This document shows, piece by piece, positions 32,788-40,857 of a stretch of DNA of 64,000 bases. The position numbers and the translations under genes are program-made. This DNA comes from Streptomyces venezuelae ATCC 10712 (GTDB lineage: Bacteria > Actinomycetota > Actinomycetes > Streptomycetales > Streptomycetaceae). Each line of letters opens with the position of its first letter. The first letter of the stretch is position 1. The stretch lies in the NCBI RefSeq assembly GCF_008639165.1, contig NZ_CP029197.1:4092001-4156000 (forward strand), read 5' to 3'. The notes beneath the pieces are model-generated. The model worked only from the letters and a program-made list of their open reading frames with translations. It had not been told where the DNA came from and did not search any database.

Positions 32788-33081
32788 CTACGCGAGCGAG
32801 AGGAAGAGCTTCTCCAGCCGGGCCCGCATCGCGTCACGGTCCTCGCCGTCGCGGATGCCGCCCTCGACATCGGTCAGGCACTGCTGGAGTCCGGTCGCGA
32901 TGATCGCGAACCCGGCCCGGTCGAGCGCCCGCGAGGCGGCGGCGAGCTGCGTCACGACCTCCTCGCAGTCCCGGCCCTCCTCGATCATCCGGATCACCCC
33001 GGAGATCTGGCCCTGGGCCCGGCGCAGCCGGTTCAGTACCGACTTCAGCTCCGCACCCGCGAGATCCAGTTCCACAGCCAC
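32788..33081 (-). CDS. CsoR/CstR-family (DUF156) repressor
   Basis: The 97-residue all-helical protein matches the copper/persulfide sensor family: LNRLRRAQGQISGVIRMIEEGRDCEEV and a second Cys in GLQQCL. The metal-binding set of CsoR is Cys-His-Cys; here C39 and C68 are present but the His position is G64. Two Cys without the His fit the persulfide sensor CstR better than a Cu(I) sensor. GTG 33081 is the start. A typical ATACCCC-GGGGGGT operator lies just upstream, so it is autoregulated; no sulfur or copper gene is adjacent. Confidence 0.87.
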   Translation of the reverse strand: MAVELDLAGAELKSVLNRLRRAQGQISGVIRMIEEGRDCEEVVTQLAAASRALDRAGFAIIATGLQQCLTDVEGGIRDGEDRDAMRARLEKLFLSLA

Positions 33082-33091
33082 TCCTCCACAG

Positions 33092-33107
33092 ATACCCCGG
33101 GGGGTGA
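33092..33107 (-). promoter_or_regulatory. CsoR/CstR-type operator
   Basis: ATACCCCGGGGGGT is a G-tract inverted repeat of the kind bound by this repressor family, 11 bp before its own start. A second C-run (ACTCCCCCCGT) follows within 10 bp. Confidence 0.7.
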
Positions 33108-33172
33108 ATTACTCCCCCCGTGCGGGGCCCGTCGAAGACGCCCGTCGAACACCAAGGATGACATCCGGACGG

Positions 33173-33865
33173 TCAGGACGCGGGCGCGTACCGGCGGAGG
33201 AACATCTCCACCCCGTCGACGACGAGCCGCTCGGCCAGGTCCTCGGTGAGCTCCGCGCCATGCTGCTCGAAGACCATCTGCGGGAAGACGAGCAGCGAGT
33301 AGAGCTGGAGGACGGCCACCTCCGTGTCGGGCACGTCGAGCAGCCCGCGGTCCGCGAGCGCGCGCAGCGCTTCGGCCACGGCCGGGTGGTGGCCGGCCGG
33401 GCCGTGCGCCCGCCAGGCGCGGCCCAGCTCGGGGAAGCGGTGGAGCTCGCTTGCCACCAGGGTGCGCAGGGCGCGGCCCTCGGCGTCGGCGCGTACGGCC
33501 CGGCCCCAGGCGCGGCCGGTCTCGGTGAGCGCGGCCTTGAGCTGCTCGGGCCCCTCGGCCTCGACGAGCCGCCCGAGGTCGGACGCCTTCCCGGTCGGCT
33601 GCCCGACCTGCTCCCCGTTTTGCTCCCCGTTCTGCTCCCCGCCGGTCAGCGGCTCGTCGATGACGCCCGCGACCACGGCCGTGAACAGGGCTTCCTTGCT
33701 GCCGAAGTGGTTGTAGACGGTCACCTTGGAGACGCCCGCCTCGGCGGCGATGGCGTCCATGCCGACGCCGAAGCCCTCGCGGAGGAAGAGGTCGCGGGCG
33801 GCCCGCACGATGGCCTGGCGCTTACGGGCGGCCCGGGGGCCGGTGGGGGCGGGCTTGGCGTCCAT
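33173..33865 (-). CDS. TetR-family regulator of the adjacent MFS gene
   Basis: The 230-residue protein has a TetR helix-turn-helix (RQAIVRAARDLFLREGFGVGMDAIAAEAGVSKVTVYNHFGSKEALF), a short in-frame repeat (EQNGEQNGEQ) in the linker, and a C-terminal TetR_C domain (VAVLQLYSLLVFPQMVFEQHG). It is divergent from the MFS gene; the operator in the 64-bp gap overlaps the MFS promoter. ATG 33865. Confidence 0.88.
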   Translation of the reverse strand: MDAKPAPTGPRAARKRQAIVRAARDLFLREGFGVGMDAIAAEAGVSKVTVYNHFGSKEALFTAVVAGVIDEPLTGGEQNGEQNGEQVGQPTGKASDLGRLVEAEGPEQLKAALTETGRAWGRAVRADAEGRALRTLVASELHRFPELGRAWRAHGPAGHHPAVAEALRALADRGLLDVPDTEVAVLQLYSLLVFPQMVFEQHGAELTEDLAERLVVDGVEMFLRRYAPAS

Positions 33866-33885
33866 GGGGCCACCCTACCAACGTA

Positions 33886-33923
33886 ACTGTACTCTTGAGT
33901 TCAACTGTACTGTGCCGTACAGT
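33886..33923 (+). promoter_or_regulatory. MFS promoter with embedded TetR operator
   Basis: A -35 TTGAGT (33895-33900) and -10 TACAGT (33918-33923) are 17 bp apart. ACTGTAC (33904) and GTACAGT (33917) form a palindrome across the promoter, with a third ACTGTAC at 33886. The -10 ends 6 bp before the ATG. Confidence 0.7.
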
Positions 33924-33929
33924 TCAGTT

Positions 33930-35444
33930 ATGTCCACCGAAGCCGCCGTACCCACCCCTGCCCACCACTCCGGCCGGCCCCGCCCCGACCCCCGCCGCTG
34001 GACCGCCCTCGCGCTGATCTGCGCCGCCCAGTTCATGCTGGTCCTCGACGTGACCGTGGTGAACGTCGCACTGCCCGCGCTCGCCGCCGACCTCGGCCTC
34101 GACCGCACCGCCCTGACCTGGGTCGTCACCGCGTACACCCTCTGCTTCGGCGGACTGATGCTCCTCGGCGGCCGCCTCGCCGACGCCCTCGGCGCCCGCC
34201 GCGTCCTGCTCACCGGCCTCGCCCTCTTCACCGCCGCGTCCCTCGCCTGCGGCCTCGCGCCGGACGCCGCCGTCCTGCTCGGCGGCCGCGTCGCCCAGGG
34301 CATCGGCGCCGCCCTGCTCTCCCCGGCGGCGCTCGCCCTGGTCACCACGGTGTTCCACGGCCCGGAACGGCACCGGGCGCTCGGTGTCTGGGCGGCCGTC
34401 GGCGGCACCGGCTCCGCCGTCGGCGTCCTGCTCGGCGGCGCCCTCACCGCGGGCCCGGGCTGGCCGTGGGTCTTCTACGTCAACGTGCCGGTGGGCCTCG
34501 CGGTCCTCGCGGCCCTCCCCAGGTTCGTACCGAAACCGGAGCCGGAGCCGCAGCCGAAGCCGGAGCCGAAGCCGGAAACGCCAGACCACAGGGCGAAGAC
34601 GTCCGACCGCACGGCGAAGACGCGCGGCGGCGGTCTCGACATCCCCGGCGCCGTCCTCGTCACCACCGCCACCGGCGCCCTCGTCTACGGACTCGTCCGG
34701 GCCGGCGACACCGGCTGGACCTCCGCCGCGACCCTGCTCCCCCTGCTCGCCGCGCTCGCCCTCTACGCCGCCTTCGCGGCCGCCGAGCGAACGGTCCGCA
34801 CCCCGCTCATGGACCTGCGGATGCTCACCCGGCGGCCGGTCGTCGCGGGCTCGCTCCTCATGCTCGTCGCGACGGCGCTCCTGATCTCGTTCTTCTTCCT
34901 GGGCTCGGCGCAGCTCCAGCACGTCCACCACCTGGACGCCCTCCGCACCGGCCTCCTCTTCCTCCCCGTGGCGCTCACCACGGCGATCGGCGCCCACCTG
35001 GGCTCCCGCCTGGTGGCCACGGCAGGCCCCAGGGCCTGTGCCACGGGCGGCCTGGCGGTCGCCGCCCTCGGCTGTCTCCCGCTGACGTTCCTCGACCCCG
35101 GCTCCGGGCCCTGGACGACGCTCCTCCCGGCCCTCGCCACGGCGGCGTTCGGCCTCGGCGCGGTCTTCGTCACGGCGACCACGACCGCCCTGGGCCTGAT
35201 CACCCCGCACGAGGCGGGCCTCGCCTCCGGCATCGTGAACACCTTCCACGAGCTGGGCGGTTCGATCGGTGTCGCGCTCGTCTCCACCCTCGCCCTGACG
35301 GCCACGGCGACCCCCACGCCGGGCGGCCTCACCGCCGCGTACACCCTCTGCACCGTCGCCGCGGCGGCGACGGCCCTGGCCGCGCCCCTCCTGATCCCCC
35401 GGGGCGTCCCGCGCCCGACGGGTGGCCCGCACGGGATGCACTGA
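33930..35444 (+). CDS. MFS drug efflux transporter (DHA2)
   Basis: The 504-residue transporter has LDVTVVNVALPALAADLGL, motif A-like GRLADALGARRVLLTG and motif C-like WAAVGGTGSAVGVLLGG. A charged Pro/Glu/Lys repeat (KPEPEPQPKPEPKPE) lies in a cytosolic loop near 200-215. ATG 33930 sits 7 bp after the -10, so the mRNA is predicted to start at the ATG itself; in-frame upstream codons belong to the divergent TetR gene. Export of an unknown compound under TetR control is likely. Confidence 0.9.
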   Translation: MSTEAAVPTPAHHSGRPRPDPRRWTALALICAAQFMLVLDVTVVNVALPALAADLGLDRTALTWVVTAYTLCFGGLMLLGGRLADALGARRVLLTGLALFTAASLACGLAPDAAVLLGGRVAQGIGAALLSPAALALVTTVFHGPERHRALGVWAAVGGTGSAVGVLLGGALTAGPGWPWVFYVNVPVGLAVLAALPRFVPKPEPEPQPKPEPKPETPDHRAKTSDRTAKTRGGGLDIPGAVLVTTATGALVYGLVRAGDTGWTSAATLLPLLAALALYAAFAAAERTVRTPLMDLRMLTRRPVVAGSLLMLVATALLISFFFLGSAQLQHVHHLDALRTGLLFLPVALTTAIGAHLGSRLVATAGPRACATGGLAVAALGCLPLTFLDPGSGPWTTLLPALATAAFGLGAVFVTATTTALGLITPHEAGLASGIVNTFHELGGSIGVALVSTLALTATATPTPGGLTAAYTLCTVAAAATALAAPLLIPRGVPRPTGGPHGMH

Positions 35445-35460
35445 TGGGCCCGACAGGTGG

Positions 35461-36003
35461 TCAGAGCGGGGCCAGGACCATGAGGATCTCGTCGCGGTCG
35501 TCCCCGGGGCCGAGGCGCAGGGCGCCGGGCCAGCGCCCGATCTCCCGCCAGCCGAGGCGACCGTAGAAGGTCTCCAGCCCGACGCCGCCGCGGGCGGCGA
35601 GGCGAAGCTGTTCGAGGCCCATCTCGTCCCGGGCGATCCGCCGTACGTGCCGCACGAGCGCGGCCCCGATGCCCCGGCCGCGCAGCCCGGTCCGGGTCTG
35701 GACGTGGTGGAGCGTGCCCCAGTGGGCGACCAGCGCGAAGGGGTCACGGCGGACGTTCAGCCAGCCGGCGAGGTCCCCGCCGGCCGACGCGAGCACGAGC
35801 CGGCTGGTCTCCGGAGCGAGCCCCGCGACCAGGGAGTCGACGGCGGGGGAGACCTGACCGGCGTCGACGGGCGGGAAGGGGAAGCCCGCCGCCCCGCCGG
35901 CGTTGGTCACCTCCACCCAGCAGGCGACGAGCTCTCGCCGCAGTTCCGGTGAGACCTCGTCGGGGGTCGTGACCTGTCGCAGGTCGAGAGCGCTGTCGTC
36001 CAT
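35461..36003 (-). CDS. GNAT-family N-acetyltransferase
   Basis: The 180-residue protein shows the GNAT core: HHVQTRTGLRGRGIGAALV (acetyl-CoA P-loop), MGLEQLRLAARGGVGLETFYGRLGWREIG. The substrate is unknown. ATG 36003 is the start. Its end is 16 bp from the convergent MFS stop. Its promoter region is occupied by a hairpin plus tandem repeats. Confidence 0.87.
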   Translation of the reverse strand: MDDSALDLRQVTTPDEVSPELRRELVACWVEVTNAGGAAGFPFPPVDAGQVSPAVDSLVAGLAPETSRLVLASAGGDLAGWLNVRRDPFALVAHWGTLHHVQTRTGLRGRGIGAALVRHVRRIARDEMGLEQLRLAARGGVGLETFYGRLGWREIGRWPGALRLGPGDDRDEILMVLAPL

Positions 36004-36012
36004 GCGGCGGAT

Positions 36013-36121
36013 CCTCGCATCCGGCACGGACAGTGCCGGATGCGAGGAGCGGGCGCCGGTGCCGGATGCGAGCAGCGGGCGCCGGTGCCGGATGCGAGGA
36101 GCGGGCGCCGGTGCCGGTACC
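36013..36121. repeat. Hairpin and 26-bp tandem repeats before the GNAT gene
   Basis: CCTCGCATCCGGCAC (36013-36027) pairs perfectly with GTGCCGGATGCGAGG (36033-36047) around GGACA. The second arm opens a 26-bp direct repeat with units at 36033, 36059 and 36085 and a partial at 36111. Confidence 0.9.
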
Positions 36122-36164
36122 GGCGCCGCGACCCGGTGACGCCCCACGCCCCGCGCGTGCCCGG

Positions 36165-36581
36165 TCAGTCCTGGCTCGGGCCGCCTTCGTCCACCTGGCG
36201 GATGACCACCGGGTACTCCGGGGCGCCGGCCGGCTGCGGGCAGCGGGCCGCCTGCGCGGCGATCTCGGTGACGCGCTCGAGGGAGGCGCAGTCGACGAGC
36301 CAGTACCCCGCGATGACCTCCTTGGTCTCCGCGTACGGGCCGTCGGTGACGACCGGCTTGCCGTCGCCGTCCACCGACACGAACCGGGTGGTGGACGGGG
36401 CGGTGAGGCCCTGGGCGTCGATCAGCTCGCCGTTCGCCGTCAGTTCCTCGTTGATCGCGTTCATGTGCGCGAACATCGCCGTGAGATCCGACTTGCTCCA
36501 GGCCGGGCTGCTGTCGGTGGGACGGCCCACCATGGCCTCGTAGTCGGCCTGGGAGCCCTGCACCATCACCAGGTACTTCAT
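36165..36581 (-). CDS. YCII-related (DGPF) protein
   Basis: The 138-residue protein starts MKYLVMVQGSQADYEAM and carries the family signature DGPYAETKEVIAGYWLVDC, with the YCII ferredoxin-like fold. DGPF proteins often stand beside ECF sigma genes but here the neighbours are GNAT and MarC. GAGGAGG precedes ATG 36581. Function unknown; a small oxygenase-like or binding role is guessed from the fold. Confidence 0.88.
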   Translation of the reverse strand: MKYLVMVQGSQADYEAMVGRPTDSSPAWSKSDLTAMFAHMNAINEELTANGELIDAQGLTAPSTTRFVSVDGDGKPVVTDGPYAETKEVIAGYWLVDCASLERVTEIAAQAARCPQPAGAPEYPVVIRQVDEGGPSQD

Positions 36582-36730
36582 GACGTCCTCCTCGCTTCCG
36601 ATTCCGGTCTCCCCGGGGAGCCCCAGGGGGCCTCTCGCAGAACAGTCGGAGCCGCGGGCCGCTTCTCGACACCGCGCGGGCACCGGCCGGAAAACCCGGA
36701 GAAATCACCCGCCCGCACCATGATTCCGGT

Positions 36731-37360
36731 GTGAACCCCTTCAGCTACTCCGCCGCATTCATCACCTTCTTCTCCGTGGTCGGCCCCCCGAAGGTGCTCC
36801 TCGCCTTCGCCGGCCTCGCCCAGGTCCACCCCGCGCGCCAGATGCGGACCCTCGCCCTGATCTCCTCGGGCGTGGCCGTCCTCGTCGGCCTGGTCACCGG
36901 CATCACCGCCCCGTGGCTGCTGAACGTCTTCCACATCAGCACCCCGGCGCTCCAGCTCGCGGGCGGCATCATCTTCTTCATCTACGCCGTCGGACTCGTC
37001 CTCGGTCTCCACCTCGGCACCAGCCCGACCCACCAGGACGCCCCGGACCTGACCAGCGGCGTGCGCGAACTGCTCATGCCGTACGTCGTGAGCCCGCTCG
37101 CCATGACCGCCGTGCTCATCGAGGCGGCCGCCCGCGACTCCTTCAGCTGGCGCTCCACGGTCGTGGGCGCGTACGTCTCCGTCATCGCGATCGACCTGAT
37201 CTGCGTGCTGGTGCTCGCGAAGATCCTGCGGCGCACCCACCACGCCACGATCGAGCTCCTCGGCCGCCTCCTGGGCCTGCTGCTCGCCGCCGTCGGCGTC
37301 GACCTGGTCCTCGACGGCCTCTCCGACCTGGGCATCCCGGGCCTGTACCTGCGGCACTGA
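36731..37360 (+). CDS. MarC-family integral membrane protein
   Basis: The 209-residue protein has six TM helices with MarC traits: FFSVVGPPKVLLAFAGLAQV in the first helix, GGIIFFIYAVGLVLG and the second-half motif VSPLAMTAVLIEAA. Members were once called antibiotic-resistance proteins, but their role is unclear. GTG 36731 is the start. The stop codon opens an 18-bp tandem repeat. Confidence 0.85.
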   Translation: MNPFSYSAAFITFFSVVGPPKVLLAFAGLAQVHPARQMRTLALISSGVAVLVGLVTGITAPWLLNVFHISTPALQLAGGIIFFIYAVGLVLGLHLGTSPTHQDAPDLTSGVRELLMPYVVSPLAMTAVLIEAAARDSFSWRSTVVGAYVSVIAIDLICVLVLAKILRRTHHATIELLGRLLGLLLAAVGVDLVLDGLSDLGIPGLYLRH

Positions 37361-37483
37361 CCGTACGTGCGGCCTGACCGTACGTGCCGGACGGACCGTG
37401 AGTACGGCAGTGACCGTGAGTACGGCAGTGACCGTACGTACCCCACGGACCCTACGTACGGCACCGACCGCACCCGCGGCGCC
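37359..37483. repeat. 18-bp tandem repeat, seven units, after marC
   Basis: Each unit starts GACC and most read GACCGT(A/G)(C/A)GTACGGCA; units begin at 37359, 37376, 37394, 37412, 37430, 37448 and 37466. The first GA belongs to the MarC stop TGA. The array ends near the 3' end of the HTH_42 gene. Confidence 0.85.
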
Positions 37484-37521
37484 GGCCGTCCCAGCCGGTC
37501 GAGGACACGAGGGAAACGGAC

Positions 37522-38721
37522 TCAGCCCCCGCTCAACTCCCGCTCCAGCGGCGTCCGGAACCGGGGCGTCACCCGTACGCCGCCCACCCAGCCCGCGAGC
37601 CGCTCCGCCTCCGCCGCGATGGCCCGCTCCGCCGCCGCGCCCACGTCGGTGAGCAGCCGGTGGACGATCTCGCCGTCCGGGCGCTGCGCCCAGCCCCCGA
37701 CGACCCGGCCGTTCCACCACACGGTGGGCCCGATGTTCCCGCTACGGTCGTACAGCGCCGCCCGGTGCTCCGGGTCCAGGTACCAGTCGCGGGCCTGCCA
37801 GCCCATCGGCGTCGGGTCGAGCGCGGGCAGCAGCGCGGCCCAGGGCTCCGCGTCCGCTCCCGACTCCGGATCCGGTACGGGGTCGACGTCGTCCGGCAGG
37901 ACGAAACCGGTGCCTTCGTCGAGCGTCACCCGGACCGCGCCCACCGAGGCGAGCGCGCCCCGCACGTCCGTCACCTTCCACCCGGTCCACCATTTCAGAT
38001 CCGCCTCGGTCGCCGGCCCGCAGGCCGCCAGCCAGCGCCGGATCAGCTCCGCCCGCGCCTCCGCCGGATCGAGCGCCGGGTGGGGATCGGCGGGCGCCCA
38101 CCGGAACCGGCTCGACGTCCACGTCCCCTGCGGCCGGCCCCGTACGATCCGCCCCTCCATGCCGAGGACCCGCAGCACCCGGCTCGCGACGGACTGGACG
38201 CCCTCCTGGCGCGTGCCCTTCCCGTACACATACGTCGATCTCAACACCGGTACCGCAAGGCCGAGTTCGCTCCCGGTCGCCTCGCCCCGTACGGCCAGCT
38301 CGGCGAGGACGAGCCGCTCCGTCTCCGCCAGCCACTTCGCGTCGAAGGCGCTCCCTGCGGCCAAGTGGCCGAGCAGAACGGTCCGTTCGCGAACGGCCGC
38401 CGGATCGGTGGTGGAGGCCTGCACGGCGGCGGCGAGAGCGGCCGGGAAGACGAAGACGGTGTGCCGCATGCCGTGCATCCGGACCAGCGACCGGTCCTCG
38501 TACAGCGCCCGCTCGACGTCCCCGACCGGACCGACCCCCTCCCGCAGCCGTGCCCCCACCGACAGGAACACACTCGCCGGATCCGTCCCGTGCAGCGCGA
38601 CGAGCGCCCCCGCGACCTCCTCCGCCGTCCCGCCCCGCGCACTCCCGGCCAGCCGGTGCCGCACCCCGAGCCGCGCCCGGCGCTCCGCACCACCGATCGT
38701 CCTCGCCGTCGTCTCAGCCAT
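37522..38721 (-). CDS. Winged-helix (HTH_42/YcaQ-like) protein
   Basis: The 399-residue protein belongs to the winged-helix DNA-binding family that includes the AlkX/AlkZ (YcaQ) crosslink glycosylases: RHRLAGSARGGTAEEVAGALVALHGTDPASVFLS, HTVFVFPAAL, VLGMEGRIVRGRPQGTWTSS, and AALYDRSGNIGPTVWWNGRVVGGW. The AlkZ QxQ/QxD motif could not be placed, so glycosylase activity is not shown. ATG 38721 has GGAGG close by; ATG 38733 is equally near the upstream stop. It is coupled to the hydrolase gene upstream. Confidence 0.8.
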   Translation of the reverse strand: MAETTARTIGGAERRARLGVRHRLAGSARGGTAEEVAGALVALHGTDPASVFLSVGARLREGVGPVGDVERALYEDRSLVRMHGMRHTVFVFPAALAAAVQASTTDPAAVRERTVLLGHLAAGSAFDAKWLAETERLVLAELAVRGEATGSELGLAVPVLRSTYVYGKGTRQEGVQSVASRVLRVLGMEGRIVRGRPQGTWTSSRFRWAPADPHPALDPAEARAELIRRWLAACGPATEADLKWWTGWKVTDVRGALASVGAVRVTLDEGTGFVLPDDVDPVPDPESGADAEPWAALLPALDPTPMGWQARDWYLDPEHRAALYDRSGNIGPTVWWNGRVVGGWAQRPDGEIVHRLLTDVGAAAERAIAAEAERLAGWVGGVRVTPRFRTPLERELSGG

Positions 38722-38737
38722 GCCCTCCAGCATGACC

Positions 38738-39568
38738 TCAGGCACTGACAAGCACGTGGAGATCCGCCGCGGTGACGTCCGCGCCGAGGAATCCGGTCAC
38801 CGTCCCGACGAACTCGTCCTCCTTCTCGAAGAAGACGACGTGACCCGCGTCGATCTCCGCGTACGAGCTGCCGACGATGGCCGCGTGCAGCTCCCGGCTG
38901 TTCTCCACCGGGACGGTGGCGTCCTGCGCGCATCCCACGACCAGCGTCGGCGCCGTGATCCGGGGCAGCAGCGCGCGGATGTCGACCGACAGGTCGAGCG
39001 CCACGTGTCGCAGTGTGCCCGGCGTGGGCGGCATGTTCGGGACGAGCGCCTCGACGCCCTCGCGGCCGATCGAGTTGAGGAAGCCGCGGCTGAAGCCGGT
39101 CATCGTCACGATCCGCCCGAAGCCCGCCGGGTCCACCTCACCGAGCCGCTGCCAGAGCGTGAACAGGTTCCGCAGGTACTCGTCGCCTTCGGTGTACGCC
39201 CAGCCCGCCACCAGCACCAGACGGTGCACCAGGTCGGGGCGGAGGGCGGCGACGGCCGCCGAGACCGGCGACCCCATGGAGAAGCCGAGCAGGTCGACGG
39301 GCCCGGTACCGGCGTCCTCGATCACCGCGATCACCTGCGCGGCGAGCGCCTCGACGGTCAGCGGACCGCCGTCGTCGACGGTCCGGTCGGCGCCCGACAG
39401 GTCCAGGGTGACGACCGTACGGCCGGCGGTGAACCGGGGCACGGTCTGCCCCCAGTTGACGACGGCGCCACCCGAACCGGTGCCGTGGACGAGAAGGAGA
39501 GCGGGCCCGGAACCGGACCCCTCGACGTCGTAGCGGACGCGGGCGGTGCCGACGGTGGCGGTGGCCAT
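38738..39568 (-). CDS. Alpha/beta hydrolase
   Basis: The 276-residue protein has the oxyanion motif LLLVHGTGSGG, nucleophile motif GFSMGS, acid in VVGCAQDATVPVENS and His in IDAGHVVFFEKEDEF. It resembles haloperoxidase/esterase-like hydrolases; the substrate is unknown. ATG 39568. It is divergent from an XRE regulator gene, with a repeat-filled region between, and its stop lies 4 bp before a possible start of the next gene. Confidence 0.87.
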   Translation of the reverse strand: MATATVGTARVRYDVEGSGSGPALLLVHGTGSGGAVVNWGQTVPRFTAGRTVVTLDLSGADRTVDDGGPLTVEALAAQVIAVIEDAGTGPVDLLGFSMGSPVSAAVAALRPDLVHRLVLVAGWAYTEGDEYLRNLFTLWQRLGEVDPAGFGRIVTMTGFSRGFLNSIGREGVEALVPNMPPTPGTLRHVALDLSVDIRALLPRITAPTLVVGCAQDATVPVENSRELHAAIVGSSYAEIDAGHVVFFEKEDEFVGTVTGFLGADVTAADLHVLVSA

Positions 39569-39680
39569 GATCTGTGCTCCCGGAGGTGGTGGTGGTGTGC
39601 GGAGTCGCTTGCTGACGTCCCCGACTCTGCCGCCCGCCGAGAACCCACGGGAGAGCCCTCCTGACCCTGGGATCGGCGAT

Positions 39681-39815
39681 CCCTGGATACGGGTCCTGGG
39701 TACGGCCCCGGCCCCTGGATACGGCCAATGGACACGGCCCCTGGATACGGCCACTGGACCCGGCCCCTAGATACGGCCCCGGCCACGGTCCCCGGCCACG
39801 GCCCCTGGGTACGGG
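39681..39815. repeat. 26-bp imperfect repeats in a divergent promoter region
   Basis: GGCCCCT(G/A)GATACGGCC occurs at 39710, 39736 and 39762, exactly 26 bp apart, with decayed half units (CCTGG(A/G)TACGG) on both sides. The array fills most of the 290 bp between the hydrolase (-) and XRE (+) genes and could act on both. Confidence 0.8.
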
Positions 39816-39858
39816 AGGCAGCCGGCGGGCGGACCCCCGACCAGGCAGGATGACCGGC

Positions 39859-40707
39859 ATGACGATCGACCGCCGTGAACTCGCCGACTTCCTGCGCCGT
39901 TCCCGCGACCGGGTCCGCCCGCAGGACGTGGGCCTCCCGGCGGGCCCCCGGCGCCGCACGCCCGGACTGCGCCGCGAGGAGGTCGCCCAGCTCGCGGGCA
40001 TGTCCGCCGACTACTACATCCGCTTGGAGCAGGCCCGCGGCCCGCAGCCCTCGCCCCAGATGCTCGCCGCGCTCGCCCGCGCCCTGCGGCTCGACACCGA
40101 CGGCCGCGACCACCTCCACCTCCTCGCCGGCCACCGCCCGCCCGCCGGGCCGGTGGCAGGCGACCACGTCTCACCGGGGCTGCTGCACCTCTTGGACCAG
40201 CTGGAGTCGACCCCGGCGCAGGTCCTGAGCGACCTGGGGGACGTCCTCGCGCAGAACGCGACGGCGCGGGCGCTGCTCGGCGGCGTGTGCACGGTGTCGG
40301 AGCACGGCCGGAACGTGGTGTGGCGCTGGTTCGCCGACCCGGAGGCGCGCACGGCGTACCCGGCCGAGGAGCACGCGCACCACAGCCGCCTGCACGTCGC
40401 CGACCTGCGCGCGGCGTTCGGCCGCCGCGCCGGCGATCCGGCCGCGACGCGGCTGGTCGAGCGGCTGCGCGGGGCGTCCGGGGAGTTCACGGAGCTGTGG
40501 GAACGGCACGAGGTGGCGGTCCGCCGGCACAACCGGATGCGGGTCGCGCACCCGCTGATCGGCCCGGTCGACCTGGACTGCCAGGTGCTGCTCGCCCCGG
40601 AGGGCGAACAGCGCCTCGTCCTGTACACCCCGCCGCCCGGCACGGACGCGGCGGAGCGCCTCGCACTGCTCCGGGTGGTGGGAACGGAACAGTTCGCGAC
40701 GGGCTGA
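39859..40707 (+). CDS. XRE-family regulator with MmyB-like ligand domain
   Basis: The 282-residue protein starts with an XRE helix-turn-helix of the type RRTPGLRREEVAQLAGMSADYYIRLEQARGPQPS, then a PAS-like MmyB domain (VLDQLESTPAQVLSDLGDVLAQNATARALLG, NVVWRWFADPEAR). In this group the second domain binds a small hydrophobic ligand. AGGA precedes ATG 39859 by 8 bp; ATG 39850 is also possible. It likely controls the divergent hydrolase. Confidence 0.88.
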   Translation: MTIDRRELADFLRRSRDRVRPQDVGLPAGPRRRTPGLRREEVAQLAGMSADYYIRLEQARGPQPSPQMLAALARALRLDTDGRDHLHLLAGHRPPAGPVAGDHVSPGLLHLLDQLESTPAQVLSDLGDVLAQNATARALLGGVCTVSEHGRNVVWRWFADPEARTAYPAEEHAHHSRLHVADLRAAFGRRAGDPAATRLVERLRGASGEFTELWERHEVAVRRHNRMRVAHPLIGPVDLDCQVLLAPEGEQRLVLYTPPPGTDAAERLALLRVVGTEQFATG

Positions 40708-40744
40708 CGGGCCGGGACCGTACTGCGGCCCCGGCGAGGCGCGG

Positions 40745-40826
40745 CCCGGGTACGGGCCGGTCCGGCACGGGTACGCCCCGGCGCACCCGGGTACGGGCCG
40801 GTCCGGCACGGGTACGCCCCGGCGCG
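40745..40826. repeat. 41-bp tandem duplication
   Basis: Two near-identical 41-bp units (40745-40785 and 40786-40826), each starting CCCGGGTACGGGCCGGTCCG, lie between the convergent XRE and aldo/keto reductase genes. Each unit contains CGGGTACG twice, so it looks like an older half-length repeat. Confidence 0.85.
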
Positions 40827-40857
40827 TCCCGGTTACGGGGTTCAGCCGGCGGCGCGC

